Positions 23,721 to 31,676 of a stretch of DNA of 34,605 nucleotides are shown here, one piece after another (position 1 is the stretch's first letter; every line of letters begins with the position of its first letter). Origin of the DNA: Elusimicrobiota bacterium. Lineage in GTDB: Bacteria; Elusimicrobiota; Elusimicrobia; UBA1565. The stretch is taken from positions 4,242 through 38,846 of the forward strand of contig DMEZ01000010.1 in NCBI GenBank assembly GCA_003450735.1. Reading direction: 5' to 3'. A model generated the notes under the pieces. The model did not search any database, was not told where the DNA came from, and saw only the letters and a program-made list of their open reading frames with translations. The translations under genes were made by a program, and so were the position numbers.

Positions 23721-24453
23721 ACGCACCCCCCTTCTCTTCGAGGCGGTCACCAAGGTCTACCTGCGCTCGCACCTGGGCAGGACCACCCGCTCGCGCGGCA
23801 TCGACGGCGTGAGCTTCGCGCTCCAGGAGGGCGAGGTGTTCGGCCTGCTGGGCCTCAACGGGCAGGGCAAGACCACGACGATGAAGCTCGCCCTGGGCCT
23901 GCTCGCTCCCAGCGAGGGCCGCATCCGCGTGTTCGGCCGCGAGCCCCGCTCCTCCGAGGCCCTCGCCCAGGTCGGCTTCCTCCCGGAACTGCCCTATTTC
24001 TACCCCTACCTGACGCCGCGCGAAGCCCTCGCCTTCTACGGCAGCCTCTCCCGGATGCCCGCGCAGGACATCCGTCGGCGCACCGAGGACGTCCTGGCCG
24101 ACGTGGGTCTGCTGGCCTCGGCCGACCGCAAGGCCCGGGAGTTCTCGAAGGGGATGCTCCAGCGCCTGGGGCTCGCGCAGGCCATGCTCCACCGCCCGAA
24201 CCTCTACGTCCTAGACGAGCCGGTCAGCGGCCTGGACCCGCTCGCCATCCACGACATCCGCGAACTGCTGGGGAGCCTCAACGAGCAGGGCGCGACGATC
24301 CTGCTCTCCTCGCACAGCATCTCCGAGGTGGAGCGCCTCTGCCACCGGGTCGGCATCCTGGTGGAAGGCCGCTTCGTGCGCATCCTGGAGTCCAAGGACT
24401 GGGCCGTCGAAGGCCTCGAGAAGCTCTTCATCGAGACGGTGAGGCCCTCATGA
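23713..24453 (+). CDS. ABC transporter ATP-binding protein
   Basis: A 246-residue ABC ATPase with Walker A GLNGQGKTTT, Q-loop region VGFLPELPYF, signature FSKGMLQRLGLAQA, Walker B LYVLDEPVSGLD and H-loop SSHS. The signature is FSKGM instead of LSGGQ, common in ABC-2 exporters of the NatA/CcmA type. It pairs with the permease encoded next, overlapping by four bases. The start is a GTG at 23713; the frame extends upstream only inside the aminotransferase gene. Substrate unknown. Confidence 0.92.
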   Translation: MPERTPLLFEAVTKVYLRSHLGRTTRSRGIDGVSFALQEGEVFGLLGLNGQGKTTTMKLALGLLAPSEGRIRVFGREPRSSEALAQVGFLPELPYFYPYLTPREALAFYGSLSRMPAQDIRRRTEDVLADVGLLASADRKAREFSKGMLQRLGLAQAMLHRPNLYVLDEPVSGLDPLAIHDIRELLGSLNEQGATILLSSHSISEVERLCHRVGILVEGRFVRILESKDWAVEGLEKLFIETVRPS

Positions 24454-25205
24454 GCGACCTTCTCATCCTCTCGAAGCACGCCTTCCGCGAGCAGCTGCGC
24501 AGCCGCTTCTTCGGGGTCTCGCTCGTCTTCGGCGGCCTCCTGATCTATCTGAGCGTCCTGCTCGGCGCGCTCGCGGCCGACCAGGAGCTGAGGGTGCTCC
24601 TGGACTTCGGCTTCTCGGCCATCGAGCTGCTCGCCACCGCGGCGGTGGCCTACGCCGCGGCGAGCGGGCTCATCCGGGAGATGGAGACCAAGACCCTCTA
24701 CCTGATCCTCTCCCGGCCGGTCTCCCGCCCCGCCTACCTGCTCGGCCGGAGCCTGGGTCTGCTGGCCTCGGCCGTCTGCGCCGTGGCCTTGATGGCCGCG
24801 ATGCACCTGCTCCTCCTGTTCCTGAAGGGCTGGAGCTGGGAGAGCGGCTACGCGCTGGCTTTGGCCGGCATCGGGCTCAAGATCGTCGTGACGGGGGCGC
24901 TGGCCACCCTGCTGGCGATCCTCTCGACCTCGGTCATCTCCGGCCTGCTGATGACCGGGGTGTTCTGGACGCTGGGCCATTTCGTCGGCGAGATGCGCTT
25001 CCTGCTCGCGCGCGACGCGCTGAGCGCCAAGGTGTTCAGCGCGCTCGTCTACCTCGTCCCCAACCTCCAGCTGTTCAACTTCCGGGACCGCCTCGGCCAG
25101 CCCGGCGCCTCGGAGGCCGCCCTGCTGGCCCTGGGCTACGCCCCCCTCTACGCCGCGGCCTGCCTGGTCTTGACGATGGTGCTCTTCCGGCGCCGGGAGT
25201 TCTGA
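24450..25205 (+). CDS. ABC-2 type transporter permease
   Basis: A 251-residue membrane protein with about six hydrophobic segments. It begins MSDLLILSKHAFREQLRSRFF, a pattern seen in ABC-2 permeases. A cytoplasmic amphipathic part (REMETKTLYLILSRPVSRPAYLLGR) marks the same family. It forms the membrane half of the transporter with the ATPase before it; its ATG overlaps the ATPase stop. Gene order and family suggest export, but the substrate is not predictable. The next gene starts on its stop codon (TGATG). Confidence 0.88.
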   Translation: MSDLLILSKHAFREQLRSRFFGVSLVFGGLLIYLSVLLGALAADQELRVLLDFGFSAIELLATAAVAYAAASGLIREMETKTLYLILSRPVSRPAYLLGRSLGLLASAVCAVALMAAMHLLLLFLKGWSWESGYALALAGIGLKIVVTGALATLLAILSTSVISGLLMTGVFWTLGHFVGEMRFLLARDALSAKVFSALVYLVPNLQLFNFRDRLGQPGASEAALLALGYAPLYAAACLVLTMVLFRRREF

Positions 25206-25912
25206 TGCGGACGCTGGCCGTCCTGCTCTTCGTCGCGGGTCTCAACGCGGCGCTGCTCAGCCGGTGGGCCCCTCCCGTCCTGCCGGGACAGAAGCTCCAC
25301 CTCGCCCCCGAGGACGCGGTCGGGCACATCGGCTTCATGGCGCTGGGCATGCGGCGGCTGGCGGCCGACGTCGCCTTCATCCGCATGCTGGTGTATTACG
25401 GCTCGCCCGAAGGGGAGAAGGAGCATCCCTACGAGTACCTCGCGGAGTACTACTCGCAAGCCAGTCCCGAACACCACGCCTACGAAGGCGGAGGCTACCC
25501 ACAGCTGGGCCCGAGGTCCCTGCGCATCCTGGAGCTCGACCCTTATTTCTCGTACGCCCCGCTCTACGCCGCGGGCGCGCTGGCCTTCAACCTCCAGCGG
25601 CCGGAGGAGGCGCTCACCCTGCTCGACGAGGCCCGCCGCTTCGAGCCCCGGAACTGGCGCTACTCCGCCTACATGGCCGCCGTCGCCTTCCACAAGAAGG
25701 GCGACGGCATGAAGGTCCTCTCCGAGCTTGCGCCGGCCCTCGCCGACCCCGACTGCCCCACGATGCTCAGGAACATCGCGGCCTTCATCAACCTCCGCTA
25801 CGGCCGCAAGGAGGAGGCGGCCCGGCTGTATGAGGAGATCCTCCTTTCGCGCGATGACAACTATCACGCCGAGGCCCGGAGGAAGCTGAAGGAGCTCAGA
25901 GCGGTGCCATAG
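25205..25912 (+). CDS. Membrane-anchored TPR protein of the ABC operon
   Basis: A 235-residue protein with an N-terminal hydrophobic segment (MRTLAVLLFVAGLNAALLS). The remainder is helical and has TPR-like pairs, such as LYAAGALAFNLQRPEEALTLLDEARRFEP and FINLRYGRKEEAARLYEEIL. It overlaps the permease stop by one base, so it is probably produced with the transporter. It may help the ABC exporter assemble or hold a partner protein. I do not recognise a named family. Confidence 0.75.
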   Translation: MRTLAVLLFVAGLNAALLSRWAPPVLPGQKLHLAPEDAVGHIGFMALGMRRLAADVAFIRMLVYYGSPEGEKEHPYEYLAEYYSQASPEHHAYEGGGYPQLGPRSLRILELDPYFSYAPLYAAGALAFNLQRPEEALTLLDEARRFEPRNWRYSAYMAAVAFHKKGDGMKVLSELAPALADPDCPTMLRNIAAFINLRYGRKEEAARLYEEILLSRDDNYHAEARRKLKELRAVP

Positions 25913-25950
25913 GCCTAGGCCCCCGTAGGCCCATTTCCCGGCTCTCGGGA
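25912..25950 (+). terminator. Two small hairpins after the TPR gene
   Basis: GGCCTA/TAGGCC (25912-25917 and 25926-25931) and TCCCG/CGGGA (25936-25940 and 25946-25950) form tandem short hairpins directly after the stop. There is no T-tract, so termination is only possible, not clear. The rest of the gap to 26038 holds the leader of the next gene and unclear AT-rich -10 candidates around 25975-25994. Confidence 0.3.
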
Positions 25951-26038
25951 CCTCGATGACCCATGTGCCGGAAGGATAATTCCAATAAGATAGTAGGGAT
26001 GGAAGCGGCATGCCGGACGTGACGGACGGAGATCGGAT

Positions 26039-29000
26039 ATGACCAAACTCTCGGACTTTACCCGCAAATCCCTGGCCCTGTTCGTGTCGGCGGCCCTCCT
26101 TTTCTCCTCCGGCGGCGCCTGGGCGCAGACGGTCTCCCAGGCCCCCGTCACCCCTATGCCGGGCGTCATCGTCCCGGGCCTGGCGGGCGCCAAGGTCTTC
26201 GAGGTCAAGCTGGCCGACCTCAAGCTCGGGAACCTCGCGGCCGTCACGGCGGTCCCGACCGCCCTGCCGAACGTCAAGGCCGCACCCGCCGTCGCCCCCT
26301 CCGCCCTGAAGGCAGTCGCGCAGACCGCCGCCGCGGCCCCCGTCGCCGAGGTCTTCAAGCAGCTCCAGCGCTCCGGCGCCGTCCTGCCGGAAACGCTCGA
26401 CACCCCCGCCGACGTCGCCCAGCTCAAGGCCGCGGCCCAGGCTTTGCCGGAAGGCCCCGCGCGAGAGAACCTCATCGCCTTCGCCGACGCCCTCTCCGCC
26501 CCCAAGGGCTCCCGGGAGACCTCGGTCGGCCGCATCTTCGAGAACTCGGGCGTGAAGGCCGTGCCCGAAGGGCTCATGCCCTCCGCCGAGGCGCCCCAGG
26601 CGAAAGGCGGCTGGGCCAAGGCCGCGCGCTCGCGCCTGCTCCCCTCCTCCGTGCGCCGCTACGCGGCCGACAAGGCCGAGGCCCAGCGCCCGAAGGCCTC
26701 CCCGGTGGGCGAGGAGAAGTTCCGCGTCCCCGCCGACAAGCTCCGCTGGACGCCCAAGGACTCCGACCTGCCCTCCAGCACGGCCGAGGTCCCGCTCAGC
26801 GACGCCCAGGTGGTCGGCCAGGACCGCGCCCTCGAGGCCCTGCGCTTCGGGCTCAAGATGAAGGGCCCCGGCTACAACGTCGTGGTGACGGGCCCCTCGG
26901 GCTCGGGCCGCATGACCTCCATCCGCCATTTGATCGGCCAGGTCGCGCCCAAGATGGACACCCCGCCGGACCTCGTGGCCATGACGAACGTGGCCGACAA
27001 GGACCAGCCGGTCGTCCTCCAGCTCCAGCCCGGCAAGGGCGCCGAGTTCCAGGCCGGGGTCGCGAGCCTATTCGAGACCCTGCAGGCCGCCCTCCCGCAG
27101 GCGCTGAACTCCGGCACCCTCGCGGAGATGAAGGCCCAGCTGGAAGGGCAGGCCAAGACCGCCTCGCGCGCCCGCAAGGCCGAGCTCGACGCCGAGACGG
27201 CCGCGATCCAGCTCGACGCAAAGGGCGAGTTCGGCATGGCCGTCCAGGTGCGGCAGACCGAGGAAGGCGTGCAGATCCTCCTCGCCCCCACCTATAAAGG
27301 CAAGCCGATGGACGAGAAGACCCTCAAGGGCCTCATCGGGTCGGGCGCGATCTCGCAGGCCGACTGGACCGCCGCGCAGTCCTCCCTGGAGGAGAAGGGC
27401 GCCCCGGTCCTGGCGAAGTACAAGCAGATGCTCCTCGACGATCAGGCGGAAGCCGCGGCCGTGGCCCGGCAGATGGCCGAGCTCGACATGCGCGCGGCCC
27501 AGCAGCTCGTCGCCAAGCTCGCGGCCCCCCTGGCCGCCCTCATCACCCCCGGCGCCTCCCACAGCGACGCCGCGCACAAGAAGTTCCAGCAGCGCGCCCG
27601 CCAGCGCCAAGCCGAGCTCGACGCGTCGGCCGGGACGCTGAAGGCCGGCCGCTTCGAAGTCCGCATCCGCATGGTCGAGACCCCGCAGGGCTACGCGCCG
27701 ACGGCGGCCGTGACCTTGGAGGGCGAGGCTTTGGACGCGGACGGCCTGGCTCAGAGAGTGAAGGACGGCGTCCTCAAGCAGGAAGAGGTCGAGGCCCTGC
27801 AGGAAGCCATCCAGAAAGCGGCCAAGGCCTACGTGCAGGCCTTCAAGGGCGTGCTGGAGCAGAACAACATCGACCACCAGGCCCTGCACGCCAACGACCC
27901 GAAGCCCACCCCCGAGGCCGCCGCTTCGATCAGCTACCTGAAGCGCTTCCTGGGCCACGTGGCGGCGAACTACGAGCTCTTCGTCGAGGGCCAGACCGAC
28001 CCGAACGAGGCCTACCGCGTGAGCGTGCTGGCCTCCAACCGCCCAGGCCGGGGCGCCCCCGTCGTGATGGCCCAGTCGGCCAGCTTCGAGAGCCTCTTCG
28101 GCTCGGCCGAGCGCAAGGTCCAGACCCGCGCGATCCCCGGCGTGGGCGTCGTGCAGGAAGAGGCCCCCGGCGGTCCGGCCCTGAAGGGCGGGGCCTTCCA
28201 CCAGGCCAACGGCGGCTTCCTCATCATCCGAATGGACGACCTCCTGCACCAGCCGGGCGCGTGGGAAGGGCTCTCGCAGGCCATCCGCAGCGGCGCCGCG
28301 TCCATCGTGGAGGGCGGCCTGCAGGGCTTCGCCCAGCGGGCGGGCGGCTACGCCGTGCCTTCCCAGACCAAGGTCATCCTCGTGGGCTCGCCCACGATGA
28401 AGATGATGCTGGAGCGCTACGACCCCAGCTTCCGCGCCCTGTTCTCCGCCTCCTCCGAGTTCGACTCGAAGCTGGACATCTCGGCCAAGAGCATCGGCGC
28501 CTACCTGGACTACATGAAGAAGGCGGTCGTCCGCAGCGCCGGCGAGGTGATGGACCTCACCCGGGGCGCCATCGGAGCCGTCCTGGAATACGCGGCCAAG
28601 ATGACCGGCTCCAACGACAAGCTCGCGGCCTCCATCGGGGCCATGGGCAGCGTTTTGAAGGAGTCCTCCTTCTACGCGAAGGAGGCCGGACGCGACGTCA
28701 TCGACGCGGCCGACGTGGAGAAGGCGCTCTCCAGCCGCTCCGAACGCGAGGGCGCGGCCGTGCGGCACTACCGCGAGCTCTTCGCGAACAACGTGTTCAT
28801 GGCCGCGACCGACGGCTACGTGACGGGCCAGATCAACGGCCTGGCGGTGATGGGCGATTTCGGCGTGCCGAGCCGCATCACCGTGACGGTCGGCGCGGGG
28901 GACTTCAGCCTGGTCTCCATCGACCAGGACGCGAAGTTCACCGGCCAGACCTTCGACAAGGCCCTGGGCACGGTGGAGGGCTTCCTCAAGGGGACCTTCG

Positions 29001-29455
29001 GCAAGACGAAGCCGCTGGCCGGGGCCGTCCGCATCGGCTTCGAGCAGAACTACGGCGGCATCGACGGCGACTCGGCCACCTCGACGAAGATCTACGCGAT
29101 CCTCTCGGCGCTCTCCGGCGCGCCCATCTACCAGGGCATCGCCGTGACGGGCTCGGCCGACCAGTTCGGCAACGTCCAGCCCATCGGCGGCGCCAACGAG
29201 AAGATCTCGGGCGTCTACGCGCTGGCGAAGGCGAGGGGCTTGAACGGCAAGCAGGGCGTCATCATCCCGGCCTCGAACGTGAGCGAGTTGATGCTCAAGC
29301 CCGAGATCGTGGAGGCCGTGAAGGCCGGCCAGTTCCACATCTGGGCCGTGGAGCACGTCAGCCAGGGCATCGAGATCCTGACCGGCCAGGCCTACTCGGA
29401 GATCCTGAGGAAGGCCGACGCGCGGATGGACCAGCTCAGGGGGCGCGCCAGCTAG
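26039..29455 (+). CDS. Lon-like (S16, AAA_32/LonB-type) protease with a predicted Sec signal peptide
   Basis: A 1138-residue protein. Residues 1 to about 30 form a convincing signal peptide (KSLALFVSAALLFSSGGAWA). An Ala/Pro-rich, low-complexity stretch extends to about residue 220. From about 250 the protein resembles the AAA_32 Lon-like branch: VVGQDRALEALRFGLKMKG and a P-loop GPSGSGRMTS at about 285-294, with R291 in place of the Walker Lys. A long coiled insert with KQMLLDDQAEAAAVARQM follows, then GGFLIIRMDDLL. The S16 domain is intact: S1012 in GIDGDSATSTK and K1055 in GGANEKISG. Family members are normally cytoplasmic, so export is the puzzle. GGAG precedes the start. Confidence 0.88.
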   Translation: MTKLSDFTRKSLALFVSAALLFSSGGAWAQTVSQAPVTPMPGVIVPGLAGAKVFEVKLADLKLGNLAAVTAVPTALPNVKAAPAVAPSALKAVAQTAAAAPVAEVFKQLQRSGAVLPETLDTPADVAQLKAAAQALPEGPARENLIAFADALSAPKGSRETSVGRIFENSGVKAVPEGLMPSAEAPQAKGGWAKAARSRLLPSSVRRYAADKAEAQRPKASPVGEEKFRVPADKLRWTPKDSDLPSSTAEVPLSDAQVVGQDRALEALRFGLKMKGPGYNVVVTGPSGSGRMTSIRHLIGQVAPKMDTPPDLVAMTNVADKDQPVVLQLQPGKGAEFQAGVASLFETLQAALPQALNSGTLAEMKAQLEGQAKTASRARKAELDAETAAIQLDAKGEFGMAVQVRQTEEGVQILLAPTYKGKPMDEKTLKGLIGSGAISQADWTAAQSSLEEKGAPVLAKYKQMLLDDQAEAAAVARQMAELDMRAAQQLVAKLAAPLAALITPGASHSDAAHKKFQQRARQRQAELDASAGTLKAGRFEVRIRMVETPQGYAPTAAVTLEGEALDADGLAQRVKDGVLKQEEVEALQEAIQKAAKAYVQAFKGVLEQNNIDHQALHANDPKPTPEAAASISYLKRFLGHVAANYELFVEGQTDPNEAYRVSVLASNRPGRGAPVVMAQSASFESLFGSAERKVQTRAIPGVGVVQEEAPGGPALKGGAFHQANGGFLIIRMDDLLHQPGAWEGLSQAIRSGAASIVEGGLQGFAQRAGGYAVPSQTKVILVGSPTMKMMLERYDPSFRALFSASSEFDSKLDISAKSIGAYLDYMKKAVVRSAGEVMDLTRGAIGAVLEYAAKMTGSNDKLAASIGAMGSVLKESSFYAKEAGRDVIDAADVEKALSSRSEREGAAVRHYRELFANNVFMAATDGYVTGQINGLAVMGDFGVPSRITVTVGAGDFSLVSIDQDAKFTGQTFDKALGTVEGFLKGTFGKTKPLAGAVRIGFEQNYGGIDGDSATSTKIYAILSALSGAPIYQGIAVTGSADQFGNVQPIGGANEKISGVYALAKARGLNGKQGVIIPASNVSELMLKPEIVEAVKAGQFHIWAVEHVSQGIEILTGQAYSEILRKADARMDQLRGRAS

Positions 29456-30285
29456 AGTTCCTGGGCCAGGCCGGCGATGCCGGCCGCCACGCTCAGACAC
29501 CCGACCGACGTCCAGAGGTCGGGTGTCTCGTTCCAGAACACCCACCCCCCGAGGACGTTCAAGACCAGGCAGAGCACGGAGGCGGCCCCGGCGCGGGACA
29601 CCTGGGTATGCTCGACGCCGAGGGTCAGGAAGAGCTGTCCGACCGTGGCCGTCAGGGCGATGGCGGCCAGGACGCCCAGCTGAGCCGGGCTCGGGGCCCA
29701 GCCCGTGGCGAAAGCCCAAGGGGCGAGGAGGACGGTGCCCACGAGGGTGTAATAGACGACGATGCGCAGGGCGGGCTCCTCGTCGGTGAGGGACTTGAGC
29801 GTGGCGAAGGAGAGGGAGCCGAGCAGGCCGGCCGCCAGCGCCGCGAGGGAGGGCAGGAGCGCGACCTGGTCGAAGGAGGGATGCAGGGTGGCGTAGACGC
29901 CCCCGAAGGCGAGGGCGACGCAGGCGGTCGAGAAGCGGCTGAGCCTCTCCCGGAAGAAGAACACGCCCCAGAGCACGGTGAAGAGGGGCGAGGTCTGCAT
30001 GAGGAGGGAGGCGTTGGCCAGCGGCATGCGCGGGAGGGCCCAGAAGCTGAAGAGGATGGCCGAGACCGACCAGAACGCACGAAGGATCAGTTTTTCTTGG
30101 TTGGGGCTGGAGACGGAGAGGCCCCGGCTGCGCAGGAGGAGGAGGAGAGCGGGGAGGGCGAGGGCATTGCGCAGGAACGCCGTCCAGACGGTCGGGACGT
30201 CGGTCCCGAGGGACTTGATGAGCAGGGTGGCCGCCGTGAACCAGAGGGTGGCGATGAGGGTGAGGAGGACGCCGCGGCCCTTCAC
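29452..30285 (-). CDS. EamA/DMT-superfamily transporter
   Basis: A 277-residue integral membrane protein with about ten hydrophobic segments arranged as two EamA repeats. The first ends near SFDQVALLPS. The SLLMQTSPLFTVLWGVFFFRERLS and AGAASVLCLVLNVLGGWVFWNE segments are typical paired motifs of the drug/metabolite exporter group. Substrate unknown. The start is a GTG at 30285 with TATAAT six bases upstream and no Shine-Dalgarno. It converges with the Lon-like gene so closely that both stops share the palindrome CTAG at 29452-29455. Confidence 0.9.
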   Translation of the reverse strand: MKGRGVLLTLIATLWFTAATLLIKSLGTDVPTVWTAFLRNALALPALLLLLRSRGLSVSSPNQEKLILRAFWSVSAILFSFWALPRMPLANASLLMQTSPLFTVLWGVFFFRERLSRFSTACVALAFGGVYATLHPSFDQVALLPSLAALAAGLLGSLSFATLKSLTDEEPALRIVVYYTLVGTVLLAPWAFATGWAPSPAQLGVLAAIALTATVGQLFLTLGVEHTQVSRAGAASVLCLVLNVLGGWVFWNETPDLWTSVGCLSVAAGIAGLAQEL

Positions 30286-30291
30286 AAGGAG

Positions 30292-30297
30292 ATTATA
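30292..30297 (-). promoter_or_regulatory. -10 box (TATAAT) directly before the EamA gene
   Basis: A perfect TATAAT on the minus strand ends six bases before the GTG, so the expected start site falls on the start codon. No -35 match is visible. It is back to back with the tRNA-Asn promoter 30 bases away. Confidence 0.5.
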
Positions 30298-30326
30298 TGA
30301 CCTTTAACGCGGGCGCGGATATCTGC

Positions 30327-30332
30327 TAAAAT
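30327..30332 (+). promoter_or_regulatory. Extended -10 (TGC-TAAAAT) for tRNA-Asn
   Basis: TGCTAAAAT reads as an extended -10 with the hexamer at 30327-30332. A weak -35 TTTAAC lies 18 bases upstream at 30303. The start site would be about 15 bases before the tRNA. Confidence 0.5.
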
Positions 30333-30353
30333 CCCGCCTGTCGCAAATACCAT

Positions 30354-30428
<75 letters not shown>

Positions 30429-30520
30429 GTTTGAAGGAGTCGGAGTGAGATCCGAACTCGCCCTCTGAGGCCCTAGGCTGCTCAGAACGGCATAAGAGTT
30501 CGGATTTCGCTTTGCCTCAA

Positions 30521-30550
30521 TCCTACGGCCGAGTAGGACTCGAACTTTTT
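30521..30550 (+). terminator. Weak hairpin containing an inverted copy of the tRNA T arm
   Basis: TCCTAC/GTAGGA around GGCCGA forms a 6-bp stem, and five Ts appear seven bases later (30546-30550). The right arm with following bases (30533-30545) is the reverse complement of 13 bases of the tRNA-Asn T arm (30405-30417). It may end the tRNA transcript after the insertion. The rest of 30433-30631 holds two TCCGAACT-type sites and nothing else I recognise. Confidence 0.35.
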
Positions 30551-30631
30551 CCCCTCTAAGCTTCCCCCGCTCCGCTATGAACGAAAGCCTAGGATTGACC
30601 CATCACACCGCGCGGTAGGAGTATTCAAGGG

Positions 30632-30637
30632 TATAAT
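30632..30637 (+). promoter_or_regulatory. -10 box (TATAAT) for the TPR-RhuM operon
   Basis: TATAAT within the palindrome GGGTATAATACCC lies about 43 bases before the TPR gene. No good -35 is seen at 16-18 bases; control by an activator or the local XRE protein is possible. Confidence 0.5.
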
Positions 30638-30680
30638 ACCCGACAGATTTGCATTCATCACACCGGCAACGAGGATTTGA

Positions 30681-31676
30681 ATGGCGAGAATACCAGACGT
30701 TTCACTGGACTCGTGGAAGGGACTTTACACGGCGGCCTCGAAGTTCGCAACCCTCAAGCCTTGGCATCATTTTGATGACAGCATGGTCTTCGGGGTTCAA
30801 ACTCCAGGCACGGGGCAGATGGGCTATGCCTGCATTTTGGGGGCGCTGGGGGAGATGCCGGCTCTCTGCGTCTACCGCGGCGCTGAAGGATTCGATGCCT
30901 ACCGACGCATACAGAAAGGCGAGTTCCACCACAGGCCCGAGGAGGCTGTGGGCGCGCAAAACTGCCTGATGGCCGAGCGAGCTCTGGCCATATCGCGCGA
31001 CTGCGCGGACGCCTACAATCTCTTGGCCGAGGAGGAAGCTGGCAGCGCTGAGGATGCTCTGGATCTTTACCGAAAGGCGATCGAGGCCGGGGAGAGAGCG
31101 CTGGGGCCGAGGTTCTTCAAGGACAACGCCGGCCATTTCTGGGGCATTCTGGAGACTCGCCCCTACATGCGGGCCCGGGCGGCGCTCGCCCGCTGCCTCT
31201 GGGAGCTCAAGAGCCACGATGAGGCTCTGGGGCACTACCATGAGATGCTCAGGCTCAATCCTGGCGACAACCAGGGCATCCGCTATATCGTCCTATCATG
31301 CCTCGGGGAATTGGGGCGATTCGATGAAATGGGCAAGTTCATGGGCGGACCGCGCTACAAGGACGACTGCGCCGCGGAATGGCTCTACACCAAGGCCTTG
31401 CTTGCATTCGTGCGGGAAGGAGCATCGGCAGAAGCCTCAGCCGCTTTGCGCAGCGCCCTGAAGCAGAACAAGCACGCCCTGGATTACCTTACCGGGAAGA
31501 AATCCATTCCCCGGCGTCTGCCTGACCGCATCACCATGGGCGGGGAAGACGAGGGTTACTGCTACGCGTCGAGCTTCCTGGCCGCCTGGAAGCGCGTCCC
31601 AGGAGCTCTGGAGTGGCTTGCAACCGCGGGCAAGAAGTTCAAGAAGCCCCGCGGGGCCAAGGAGACCGTTCAATGA
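30681..31676 (+). CDS. TPR protein of the tRNA-Asn island, ST7-like
   Basis: A 331-residue protein. The first ~85 residues form a separate domain with the segments FDDSMVFGVQTPGTGQMGYACILGALGE in two parts and ALCVYRGAEGFDAYRRIQKG. I recall this pattern from small domains of unknown function (DUF6930/DUF7309-like). Residues ~95-330 are TPR-like and resemble the ST7-type bacterial family: ALAISRDCADAYNLLAEE, HFWGILETRPYMRARAALA, LRLNPGDNQGIRYI and VPGALEWLATAG. Such domains bind proteins, and no catalytic motif is visible. A Shine-Dalgarno GAGG lies at 30671. Its stop overlaps the RhuM start (ATGA), so the two are made together. Confidence 0.8.
   Translation: MARIPDVSLDSWKGLYTAASKFATLKPWHHFDDSMVFGVQTPGTGQMGYACILGALGEMPALCVYRGAEGFDAYRRIQKGEFHHRPEEAVGAQNCLMAERALAISRDCADAYNLLAEEEAGSAEDALDLYRKAIEAGERALGPRFFKDNAGHFWGILETRPYMRARAALARCLWELKSHDEALGHYHEMLRLNPGDNQGIRYIVLSCLGELGRFDEMGKFMGGPRYKDDCAAEWLYTKALLAFVREGASAEASAALRSALKQNKHALDYLTGKKSIPRRLPDRITMGGEDEGYCYASSFLAAWKRVPGALEWLATAGKKFKKPRGAKETVQ

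Noticed and set aside
20178..23753. Very long open frame on the minus strand opposite lon and the aminotransferase
   Set aside because: It lies antisense to two certain genes; high GC at third positions keeps the opposite frame open. Composition is Gly/Arg/Glu/Leu-rich with no domain.
27068..29719. Long minus-strand open frame opposite the Lon-like protease
   Set aside because: Same GC-driven antisense effect; no recognisable motif and low-complexity composition.
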